Under the pieces are notes generated by a model that did no database searches, had not been told where the DNA came from, and was given only the letters and a program-made list of their open reading frames with translations. The position numbers and the translations under genes were made by a program. Shown in pieces: positions 6,548 to 12,962 of a stretch of 14,760 bases of DNA; position 1 is the stretch's first letter; the number at the start of each line of letters is the position of its first letter. Source of the stretch: Burkholderiales bacterium (GTDB taxonomy: Bacteria > Pseudomonadota > Gammaproteobacteria > Burkholderiales > Casimicrobiaceae); NCBI GenBank assembly GCA_031283405.1, contig JAITBX010000040.1, positions 1-14,760 of the forward strand. The letters are read 5' to 3'.

Positions 6548-6562
6548 AAGGAGAAGGGGTTG
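6548..6562 (+). promoter_or_regulatory. Ribosome site and TTG start of the binding protein
   Basis: AAGGAG (6548-6553), six bases, then TTG (6560-6562). It decides the start over the in-frame ATG at 6515, which has only a weak GGGA upstream and would add 15 residues (including Cys and Glu) ahead of a normal signal peptide. The spacing is identical to that at 2961-2975. Confidence 0.6.
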
Positions 6563-8377
6563 CAGAAAAGGCTGTATTCGGGCGGTTTGAAAAGGGGGGT
6601 GGCGCTGTGGTTCATCGCGGCGAGCGCGTTGTCGTGCTTTTCGACGGCGGCGCTCTCGCAAGATGCCTCCAAAACCGCGCCGCTCAAAGTTTTGCGGATG
6701 GCTTTTTCGACGGCGGAAACCGGTTTCGATCCGCCGCGCGTCAGCGATCTTTACTCCAACACGATCAACGAAGCCATTTTCGAGCGGCTCCTGACTTACG
6801 ATTATCTGGCGCGACCGGCGCGGTTGGCGCCGATGACGGCGGTGGCGTTGCCGGAGATCACCGACGGCGGCAAGACTTACACATTTCGATTGCGTCACGG
6901 CATTTTCTTCACTCCCGATCCGGCGTTCGGCGGCAAGCCGCGCGAATTGACCGCCGCCGATTACGTTTACAGTTTCAAGCGGGTGCTCGATCCGAAAATC
7001 CGTTCGCCGTGGGCGTTCTTGTTGGAAGGAAGAATCATCGGGCTGGATGCGTTGGCGGAAGCGGCGAAGAAAACCGGAAAGTTCGATTACGATACCGAGA
7101 TCGAAGGGCTGAAAGCGTCGGATCGCTATACGTTGCAGGTTCGTTTGAGCGAACCGGATTACAACTTCAACTATGTTGCCGCGCACACGCCATTTTCGGC
7201 GATGGCGCGCGAGGTGGTAGAAAAATACGGCGAAGACACGATGGCGCACCCGATTGGAACAGGTCCTTATGTGTTGAAGCAATGGACGCGCGGCGCGCGC
7301 ATCGTGCTTGAAAAAAATCCCGACTATCGCGGAATGATATGGAACTTTGCGGCGAGCGAAGAAGGCGACGCAGAATTGATAAGCGAGATGCAGGGAAAGC
7401 GTTTACCGCTGATCGATCGCGTTGAAATTTCGATCATCGAGGAAGAGCAATCGGCGTGGTTGGCGTTTGATCGCAAGGAGCTTGATTTCAGCGGCGTCGG
7501 CACTTTCCGTGAAAAAGTTTTTGATGAGAAGGGTGAATTGAAACCGGAGTGGCGCGCGCAGGGCGTGAAGCTGATGCGGGCGATCGATCCCGAAGTGACT
7601 TACACTTTTTTCAATTTCCGCGATCCGATTGTCGGCGGTTTTGAAAAAGAAAAACTGGCACTGCGGCGGGCGATCATCATGGCGTACAACCGCGACGAAG
7701 AGATCGACGTGATTCGCAAAGGGCAGGCGATTCCGGCGACGATGCCGATTCCGGTGGGTGTGGTGGGACACGATCCGCGTTATCAGCCGTTGAACACTTA
7801 CAATCCGGCGCTGGCCAATCAGTTGCTCGACGCTTTCGGTTTCAAAAAAGGCAAGGACGGTTTTCGGACGATGCCCAACGGCGCGCCGCTGTTGTTGAAA
7901 TACGCGACCGGCACGACGGCGCTTGAACGGCAATTCAACGAGTTGTGGAAAAAAGCGATGGATTCGATCAGCGTTCGCATCGCATTTCAGCCGGGCAAAT
8001 TCGCCGATCTCATCAAGGCGTCGATGGCGTGCCAGTTGCAGATGTGGGGTTCGGCGTGGACGGCAGATTACCCCGACGGCGATAACTTCATGCAGCTTTT
8101 GTACGGGCCGAACATCGGTCAGAACAATCACGGTTGCTACGAATCGAAAGCGTTCGATGCGTTTTATGAAGCGTCGCTCAAACTGCCGGATTCGCCGGAG
8201 CGCAATCGTTTGTTTTTGGAGATGACGCGACAGATGGAGGTGGACGGCGCTTGGGTGCTGGGCGTTTCGCGCGAGCGCAACATGCTGATTCGACCGTGGG
8301 TGATCGGTTATAAAAAACATCCGATTCTGAGCGCAACCTGGATTTATCTCGACATCGATCCGGCGAAAAAACCATGA
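6560..8377 (+). CDS. Oligopeptide-type ABC transporter, substrate-binding protein
   Basis: A periplasmic solute-binding protein of family 5 (OppA/DppA/YejA class), 605 aa from TTG 6560. The N-terminus is a signal peptide: basic QKRLYSGGLKR, a hydrophobic core, and probable cleavage near AALSQDA. The mature protein begins LKVLRMAFSTAETGFDPPR. Family 5 features include EAIFERLLTYDY, the GGKTYTFRLRHGIFF strand, LTAADYVYSFKRVLDP, HPIGTGPYVLKQW, a Lys-Asn-Pro-Asp-Tyr segment, LRRAIIMAYNRDEEI, and WTADYPDGDNFMQLLYG near the end. Substrate is likely a peptide or similar amine compound but cannot be fixed. It is the first gene of a four-gene operon and overlaps the next by four bases (ATGA). The arrangement matches yejABEF. 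Confidence 0.9.
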   Translation: MQKRLYSGGLKRGVALWFIAASALSCFSTAALSQDASKTAPLKVLRMAFSTAETGFDPPRVSDLYSNTINEAIFERLLTYDYLARPARLAPMTAVALPEITDGGKTYTFRLRHGIFFTPDPAFGGKPRELTAADYVYSFKRVLDPKIRSPWAFLLEGRIIGLDALAEAAKKTGKFDYDTEIEGLKASDRYTLQVRLSEPDYNFNYVAAHTPFSAMAREVVEKYGEDTMAHPIGTGPYVLKQWTRGARIVLEKNPDYRGMIWNFAASEEGDAELISEMQGKRLPLIDRVEISIIEEEQSAWLAFDRKELDFSGVGTFREKVFDEKGELKPEWRAQGVKLMRAIDPEVTYTFFNFRDPIVGGFEKEKLALRRAIIMAYNRDEEIDVIRKGQAIPATMPIPVGVVGHDPRYQPLNTYNPALANQLLDAFGFKKGKDGFRTMPNGAPLLLKYATGTTALERQFNELWKKAMDSISVRIAFQPGKFADLIKASMACQLQMWGSAWTADYPDGDNFMQLLYGPNIGQNNHGCYESKAFDAFYEASLKLPDSPERNRLFLEMTRQMEVDGAWVLGVSRERNMLIRPWVIGYKKHPILSATWIYLDIDPAKKP

Positions 8378-9312
8378 CTGCCTATATTATTCGTCGCTTG
8401 TTGCAGATGATTCCGACGATGTTGGGCGTCGTGCTGTTGTTGTTCGTTTTGTTCAACTGGGTCGGCGGTGATCCGGCGTACATTCTGGCAGGGAAAAACA
8501 CCGGCGAAGCGCAAATCGCCAACATTCGCCATCAGTTGGGCATCGATCGTCCGGCGTATGTGCAAATCGGAATTTTCATCAAGCAAATCGTCACTGCCGA
8601 TTTCGGCGCGAGTTGGAGCACCAACGAGCCGGTGTCCGACATTCTGAAAACGCGATTGGGACCTTCGTTAACTGTGATGGTTCCGTTGATGGTGTTGGGA
8701 ACGTTGCTGGCGATTGCGTTGTCGCTGATCGTGGCGCGATTTCGCGGCTCGCTGACCGATCGCATGGTGATGGTGGCGTGCACGGTCGGCATGTCGATTT
8801 CGATTCTGGTTTATATCATCGTTTTTCAGTATGTGTTCGCGTACCGGCTCGGCTGGTTTCCGGTGCAAGGCTGGGGCGATTCGCTGTGGAAAAATCTGAC
8901 GACGTTTGCGGCGTTGCCGATTTTGATCGGCCTTTGCGTCGGGCTGGCGCCCGATCTGCGACTCTTCCGCTCTTTCATGCTCGACGAAATCGATCAGGAC
9001 TATGTGCGCACCGCGCGCGCCAAAGGATTGTCGGAAGCGCGCATTTTGTGGATTCATGTGTTGCGCAATGCGTCGATTCCCATCGTCACTTATGTGATGG
9101 CGGCGTTGCCGGGCTTGTTGGTGGGCGCGTTTTTGATCGAGCGCTTTTTCTCGATACCGGGAATCGGTCGCGAAGTGTTGTTGGCGGTTGAGCGTTCGGA
9201 TTTTCCGGTCATCAAGGCAATCACGGTTTATGTGGCGGCGGCAACGATGCTGGCCAACCTCGCTGCCGATCTCATTTATAAAGCGGTCGATCCGCGAGTT
9301 GAATTGAAATAA
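8374..9312 (+). CDS. Oligopeptide-type ABC transporter, permease 1 (DppB/YejB class)
   Basis: 312-aa inner-membrane permease. The N-terminus MTAYIIRRLLQMIPTMLGVV is the classic DppB-type start, followed by GDPAYILAG and the periplasmic IRHQLGIDRPAYVQ. Six hydrophobic segments are visible, at about 9-31, 101-122, 132-154, 168-190, 236-260 and 282-304. The cytoplasmic EAA loop that contacts the ATPase is YVRTARAKGLSEARILWIHV at about 210-229. Its ATG overlaps the binding-protein stop (ATGA), which implies translational coupling. It is shorter than E. coli YejB (about 364 aa), so the DppB comparison is the better one. Confidence 0.92.
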   Translation: MTAYIIRRLLQMIPTMLGVVLLLFVLFNWVGGDPAYILAGKNTGEAQIANIRHQLGIDRPAYVQIGIFIKQIVTADFGASWSTNEPVSDILKTRLGPSLTVMVPLMVLGTLLAIALSLIVARFRGSLTDRMVMVACTVGMSISILVYIIVFQYVFAYRLGWFPVQGWGDSLWKNLTTFAALPILIGLCVGLAPDLRLFRSFMLDEIDQDYVRTARAKGLSEARILWIHVLRNASIPIVTYVMAALPGLLVGAFLIERFFSIPGIGREVLLAVERSDFPVIKAITVYVAAATMLANLAADLIYKAVDPRVELK

Positions 9313-9333
9313 GCGAGTTGAAATAGGCAAGCG

Positions 9334-10449
9334 ATGACTGAAGCGATTTCCTCTCTTTCATCAACAGCGATTTCCGAAACGCACGGAGACGGGAAAAGGC
9401 GCGGCTTCTGGTCGCTGGCGTGCCAACGCTTTCGTGACGACGGCGTCGGCATGGCTTCGCTCATCATCGTCGCGGCGTTTTTCGTCGTAGTGTTGTTGTC
9501 TATGTCGGGAATGGCGGCGAGCGGCTGGAACAAAGAAGTGGCGATTCATGATGCGCCGCCCGACTTGTGGGGGCTGTTGAAACCGGCCGCGCCGACGGCG
9601 ATGAAGAGTTTGGCGCAGCGGGTGGAAGAAGAAACAAAGAACGCAGCGCAAGCACAAAGCAAAGAAGCGTTGCCGCCGTTGACCGTGACTGATCCTCTCG
9701 CAGAAACGTTGCAAGCGCTGAACGCGAGCGAGGAAACATCGACTGCGAAAAAAGAAAAGCGCGCGAGCCTTCCGTTCGGCGGCGATCGTTGGGGGCGCGA
9801 TGTTTTGAGCAAGACGATCAAGGGAACGCAGACTTCCGTGATCGTCGGTTTGAGTGCGGCGTTGCTGGCGACGTTCTTGGGAACTTTATTGGGCGCGCTG
9901 GCCGGTTACTACGGCGGCCGTACCGACGATGCGCTGAACTGGTTTTACAGTGTGTTCAGCGCCATTCCGTATTTGCTGTTGATTCTGGCGGTGGCGGCGG
10001 TGTTGCAACAGCGCGGCGTGACGACGGTCATTCTCATTCTCGGATTGACCGGCTGGGCCGGCGTTTTCCGTTTGATTCGCGCCGAATACATCAAGCATCG
10101 CGGACGCGATTATGTGCAAGCGGCGCACGCTTTCGGCGTGCCGGATCGTCGCATTCTTTTCTTCCACATCCTGCCCAACGTATCGCATGTAGTGCTGGTC
10201 AACATCTCGATTCTGGCGGTCGGCTTTATCAAGGCGGAAGTGATTTTGTCGTTCCTCGGTTTCGGCGTGAAAGTCGATGAGGTGTCGTGGGGATCGATGT
10301 TGAACGACGCGCAAAGCGAATTGATTCTCGGCAGATGGTGGGAACTGGTGGCGGCGGGCGGCGCGATGGCATTGCTGGTGACGGCGTTCAGTTTGTTGAC
10401 CGACGCAATGCGCGATGCGCTCGATCCAAAGATACAAAGAACATCATGA
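9334..10449 (+). CDS. Oligopeptide-type ABC transporter, permease 2 (DppC/YejE class)
   Basis: 371-aa inner-membrane permease and partner of permease 1. After a cytoplasmic N-terminus (about 1-38) and a first membrane helix (ASLIIVAAFFVVVLLSM), an unusually long periplasmic segment of about 90 residues follows, rich in Ala, Lys, Glu and Thr (for example EEETKNAAQAQSKEA). Then comes the conserved FGGDRWGRDVLSKTIKGTQT, the equivalent of the DppC 'GTDxxGRDxxSR' motif, and five more membrane helices. The EAA loop is YVQAAHAFGVPDRRILFFHI. The C-terminus MRDALDPKIQ is typical. It lies 21 bases after permease 1 and overlaps the ATPase start by ATGA. The enlarged loop is the main departure from standard DppC and recalls the longer YejE. 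Confidence 0.92.
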   Translation: MTEAISSLSSTAISETHGDGKRRGFWSLACQRFRDDGVGMASLIIVAAFFVVVLLSMSGMAASGWNKEVAIHDAPPDLWGLLKPAAPTAMKSLAQRVEEETKNAAQAQSKEALPPLTVTDPLAETLQALNASEETSTAKKEKRASLPFGGDRWGRDVLSKTIKGTQTSVIVGLSAALLATFLGTLLGALAGYYGGRTDDALNWFYSVFSAIPYLLLILAVAAVLQQRGVTTVILILGLTGWAGVFRLIRAEYIKHRGRDYVQAAHAFGVPDRRILFFHILPNVSHVVLVNISILAVGFIKAEVILSFLGFGVKVDEVSWGSMLNDAQSELILGRWWELVAAGGAMALLVTAFSLLTDAMRDALDPKIQRTS

Positions 10450-12185
10450 CTGCGCCTGCATCTTCGCCGTTGTTTTCCGTCGAGCATTTGTCGGTGGCGT
10501 TTCGCCGCCGCCGGCAACCGTCGTTCGCGGCAGTGCGCGACGTGAGTTTCACGATCGACGAAAACGAAACCGTGGCGCTGGTCGGAGAATCAGGTTCGGG
10601 AAAAAGCGTGACGGCGTTGGCGATGATGGGGCTGTTGCCGAAATACAATGTCGAAATGGCGAGCGTCAGCCGAATCGTTTATCGGGAGCGCGATCTTCTG
10701 CGATGCAGCGACGACGAGCGGCGGCGTTTGCGCGGCGCCGATATGGCGATGATTTTTCAAGAGCCGATGACTTCGCTCAATCCGGTGTTCACCATCGGCT
10801 ATCAAATTGCCGAAGTGTTGCGTTTGCACAAAGGTATGTCGGCGGCTGCCGCACAAGCGCGCTGTATCGAACTGCTCGACGAAGCCGGTTTGCCGGAACC
10901 GCGCCGCGCGTTGGCGCGTTATCCGAGTCAGCTTTCCGGCGGGCAGCAACAGCGGGCGATGATTGCGATGGCGCTGGCGTGCACGCCGCGTTTGCTGATC
11001 GCCGACGAGCCGACGACGGCGCTTGATGTCACCGTGCAAAAACAAATCGTCGAGTTGTTGAAAACGCTCAAGGCGCGACACCGCATGTCAATCCTGTTCA
11101 TCTCGCACGACTTGGCGCTGGTCGGCGAACTGGCCGACCGCATCATCGTGATGCGGCACGGCGAGATACGCGAAGCGGGCGATACGCAACAGATTTTTTC
11201 AGCGCCGCGCGATCGTTATACGCAAGCGTTGCTGCAATGCCGCCCGCGCTTGGACGAAACGCCGTCGCGTTTGCCGACCATCGACGATTTCATGGCGGCG
11301 TCGCAGGAATCGGTTGAAAAGAAAGCGCGTGCCCTCTCTCCCCTAACCCCTCTCCCACCAAGGGAGAGGGGAACGTTGTCGCCTCTGCTCGAAGTCGATC
11401 ATCTCAAAAAAAGTTTTTTCAAACGCGAAGGCTTGTGGCGGCGCTACGAAATTCCGGCGGTCAAAGGCGTGTCGTTCACCTTGCGGCGCGGCGAAACGCT
11501 GGGCGTTGTCGGCGAATCAGGTTGCGGCAAGACGACGCTGGGGCTGACGTTGTTGCGATTGCATCACGCCACGAGCGGAGCAGTGCGCTTCGACGGGCAG
11601 GATGTGTTGACGTTATCGGAGAAAGCATTCATGCCTTACCGGCGGCGCATGCAGATTGTGTTTCAGAATCCGTATGCGTCGTTGAATCCACGCTTTACCG
11701 TCGGACAAAGTTTGCTCGAACCGATTCTGCTGCATCGAATGGCAAGCGGGCGGCAAGCGGCGACGGCGCTGGCGTTCGATTGGTTGTATCGCGTCGGTTT
11801 GGATCGTGAAGCGTTCGACAAATATCCGCACGAATTTTCCGGCGGACAGCGGCAGCGCATCGCGTTGGCGCGCGCCTTGACCGTCGAGCCGGAATTGCTG
11901 ATTTGCGACGAGCCGGTGTCGGCGCTCGACGTGTCGGTGCAGGCGCAGATTTTGAATCTGCTCAAGGATTTGCAAGAGCAACTCGGCGTGTCGTATCTTT
12001 TCATTTCGCACGATCTCGCGGTGGTGCGCTACCTGTGCGATACGGTGATGGTGATGCGCGACGGTGAAGTGATTGAAACCGGCGATGTCGAATCGCTTTA
12101 CCGGAATCCGCAGGACGCTTACACGCGGCAACTGCTGGCGGCGGTGCCGCATTCAGGGATCAGGGGTCAAGCATCAGAGGCGTAG
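10446..12185 (+). CDS. Oligopeptide-type ABC transporter, double ATPase (YejF class)
   Basis: Two complete nucleotide-binding domains in one 579-aa chain (DppD-DppF fusion, as in YejF/GsiA), powering the two permeases from the cytoplasm. Domain 1: Walker A GESGSGKS 47-54, Q-loop FQEP 104-107, signature LSGGQQQR 163-170, Walker B LLIADE 183-188, His221. Domain 2: GESGCGKT 356-363, FQNP 406-409, FSGGQRQR 464-471, LLICDE 484-489, His522. Both sites look competent. ATG 10446 overlaps the permease 2 stop (ATGA); the frame is open upstream, but that part overlaps permease 2. Two oddities: the linker residues 296-310 (ALSPLTPLPPRERGT) are encoded by a palindromic repeat, and the last 10 residues come from a decayed TCAGGGA array, with the TAG stop inside a REP head. 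Confidence 0.94.
   Translation: MTAPASSPLFSVEHLSVAFRRRRQPSFAAVRDVSFTIDENETVALVGESGSGKSVTALAMMGLLPKYNVEMASVSRIVYRERDLLRCSDDERRRLRGADMAMIFQEPMTSLNPVFTIGYQIAEVLRLHKGMSAAAAQARCIELLDEAGLPEPRRALARYPSQLSGGQQQRAMIAMALACTPRLLIADEPTTALDVTVQKQIVELLKTLKARHRMSILFISHDLALVGELADRIIVMRHGEIREAGDTQQIFSAPRDRYTQALLQCRPRLDETPSRLPTIDDFMAASQESVEKKARALSPLTPLPPRERGTLSPLLEVDHLKKSFFKREGLWRRYEIPAVKGVSFTLRRGETLGVVGESGCGKTTLGLTLLRLHHATSGAVRFDGQDVLTLSEKAFMPYRRRMQIVFQNPYASLNPRFTVGQSLLEPILLHRMASGRQAATALAFDWLYRVGLDREAFDKYPHEFSGGQRQRIALARALTVEPELLICDEPVSALDVSVQAQILNLLKDLQEQLGVSYLFISHDLAVVRYLCDTVMVMRDGEVIETGDVESLYRNPQDAYTRQLLAAVPHSGIRGQASEA
11347..11371 (+). repeat. C/G-rich palindromic repeat, copy 1, in frame in the ATPase gene
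   Basis: CCCCTCTCCC (11347-11356), loop ACCAA, GGGAGAGGGG (11362-11371): a perfect 10-bp stem. It is preceded by a further CCCTCTCTCCCCTAA stretch (11332-11346). The repeat lies in the linker between the two ATPase domains and keeps the reading frame, adding a Pro/Arg-rich peptide (PLTPLPPRERG). A related copy is at 12887-12912 in the same orientation. Confidence 0.7.
12153..12180 (+). repeat. Decayed TCAGGGA heptamer array at the ATPase 3' end
   Basis: Four adjacent heptamers: TCAGGGA, TCAGGGG, TCAAGCA, TCAGAGG. The first two match the perfect array at 12833-12874. They encode the terminal residues after LLAAVPH, which is where family members normally end, so the last ten residues appear to be repeat-derived. 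Confidence 0.55.
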
Positions 12186-12232
12186 GGGCGATCTGCGGTC
12201 GCCCATCAGTGGACGCAGGAGGCCGCCTCTAC
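12182..12232. repeat. Inverted pair of REP units between convergent genes
   Basis: Plus-strand unit 12182-12204: GTAG head, GGGCGATC, loop TGC, GGTCGCCC (8-bp stem with one G-T pair), a close match to the family B unit at 3460-3482. Minus-strand unit 12232-12209: GTAG head followed by a more degenerate hairpin (GAGGC/GCCTC core). The pair has the form of a BIME. The two heads contain the TAG stops of the ATPase (12183-12185) and of queH (12231-12229), so the pair fills the whole intergenic gap. Confidence 0.6.
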
Positions 12233-12810
12233 TCGTGATTCCTGACCGAATAAACGCAGCCGCAATATTTCTGACGGTAAAAATGTTCGCGTTTGGCGAG
12301 TTCGATAGCGCGCGCCGAGCCGCCGCCTTTGCGCCAGTTGTGCGCCAAGAATAAAAGTTCGGGGTAACGATTCGCGGCGCGTTCGCCGCAAGCGTTGATT
12401 TGGTCGAGGTCTTTCCGGCGCGACATGCCGAGTGACGTTGCGAAAATCGTGAAGTCGTGTTCGTACGCGTAAAGCGCCGTTTTTTCAAATCGAAGATCAA
12501 AACATTGGGTGCAGCGCGCGCCGCGTTCGGGTTCGTTTTCCAGTCCTTTCGTTCGGGAAAACCAGACGTCGGTATCGTAATCGGCGTCAATGAAAGGAAT
12601 GCCGCGCTGTTTGGCGAAGCGTTTGTTTTCTTCTTTGCGGATCAGGTATTCGCGCTCGGGGTGAATGTTCGGATTGTAGAAAAAGACGCTGAAGCGGATT
12701 TCCGCGTCGGCAAGCGTTGCGATGACTTCGCCCGAACAGGTGGCGCAACAACAGTGCAGCAAAAGTTTGTCGTGACCGGCGGGAAGGGTGAGGGGCGAAT
12801 GAGCGAGCAT
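12229..12810 (-). CDS. queH: Epoxyqueuosine reductase QueH
   Basis: Performs the last step of queuosine synthesis, reducing epoxyqueuosine to queuosine in tRNA; the non-orthologous replacement of cobalamin-dependent QueG (family knowledge). 193 aa, formerly DUF208. Metal/Fe-S cysteines are visible in the expected places: LLHCCCATCSGEV (Cys20-22, Cys25), RCTQCFDLR (Cys100, Cys103) and YCGCVYS (Cys183, Cys185). Other family motifs: FFYNPNIHPEREYLIRKEE (43-61) and TSLGMSRRKD near 125-133. ATG 12810 has no strong ribosome site, but it is the only Met in the N-terminal part. The gene lies between two repeat clusters and converges on the transporter operon; no other queuosine gene is in the window. 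Confidence 0.94.
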   Translation of the reverse strand: MLAHSPLTLPAGHDKLLLHCCCATCSGEVIATLADAEIRFSVFFYNPNIHPEREYLIRKEENKRFAKQRGIPFIDADYDTDVWFSRTKGLENEPERGARCTQCFDLRFEKTALYAYEHDFTIFATSLGMSRRKDLDQINACGERAANRYPELLFLAHNWRKGGGSARAIELAKREHFYRQKYCGCVYSVRNHE

Positions 12811-12832
12811 GATGAGAGCAGTGTAGCAGGAA

Positions 12833-12874
12833 TCAGGGATCAGGGATCAGGGATCAGGGATCAGGGATCAGGGA
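12833..12874 (+). repeat. Tandem TCAGGGA array, six copies
   Basis: Six uninterrupted perfect copies of the heptamer TCAGGGA, 23 bases upstream of the queH start codon and thus probably in its 5' leader or promoter region. Perfect identity suggests recent slippage expansion. A decayed version lies at 12153-12180 beyond the other end of queH. Confidence 0.85.
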
Positions 12875-12886
12875 ACCACCTCCTTG

Positions 12887-12912
12887 CCCCTCTCCCACAA
12901 GGGGAGAAGGGG
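12887..12912 (+). repeat. C/G-rich palindromic repeat, copy 2
   Basis: CCCCTCTCCC (12887-12896), ACAA, GGGGAGAAGGGG (12901-12912). This has the same left arm and orientation as the copy at 11347-11371, with an imperfect right arm. It is intergenic here, between queH (divergent start at 12810) and the porin 3' end at 12963. Confidence 0.62.
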
Positions 12913-12932
12913 ACGTAGGGCGCAACATCTCA

Positions 12933-12950
12933 ACCTTGCTGACGCAAGGT
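12933..12950 (-). terminator. Possible hairpin downstream of the porin gene
   Basis: ACCTTGC, loop, GCAAGGT: a perfect 7-bp stem with a 4-base loop, 12 bases beyond the porin stop on the minus strand. The T-run expected of an intrinsic terminator is missing (TTGAGATG follows), so it may be a stabilising hairpin rather than a terminator. Confidence 0.35.
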
Positions 12951-12962
12951 GGCAGTATCCGC

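Noticed and set aside
6485..7311. Open frames of about 265-274 codons on both strands overlapping the binding-protein gene
   Set aside because: Arg/His-rich shadow translations of a recognised family 5 binding protein, with no motif of their own.
12833..12874. Possible CRISPR array from the repeated TCAGGGA units
   Set aside because: Units are 7 bases and directly adjacent, with no spacers and no cas gene; this is a simple tandem repeat.
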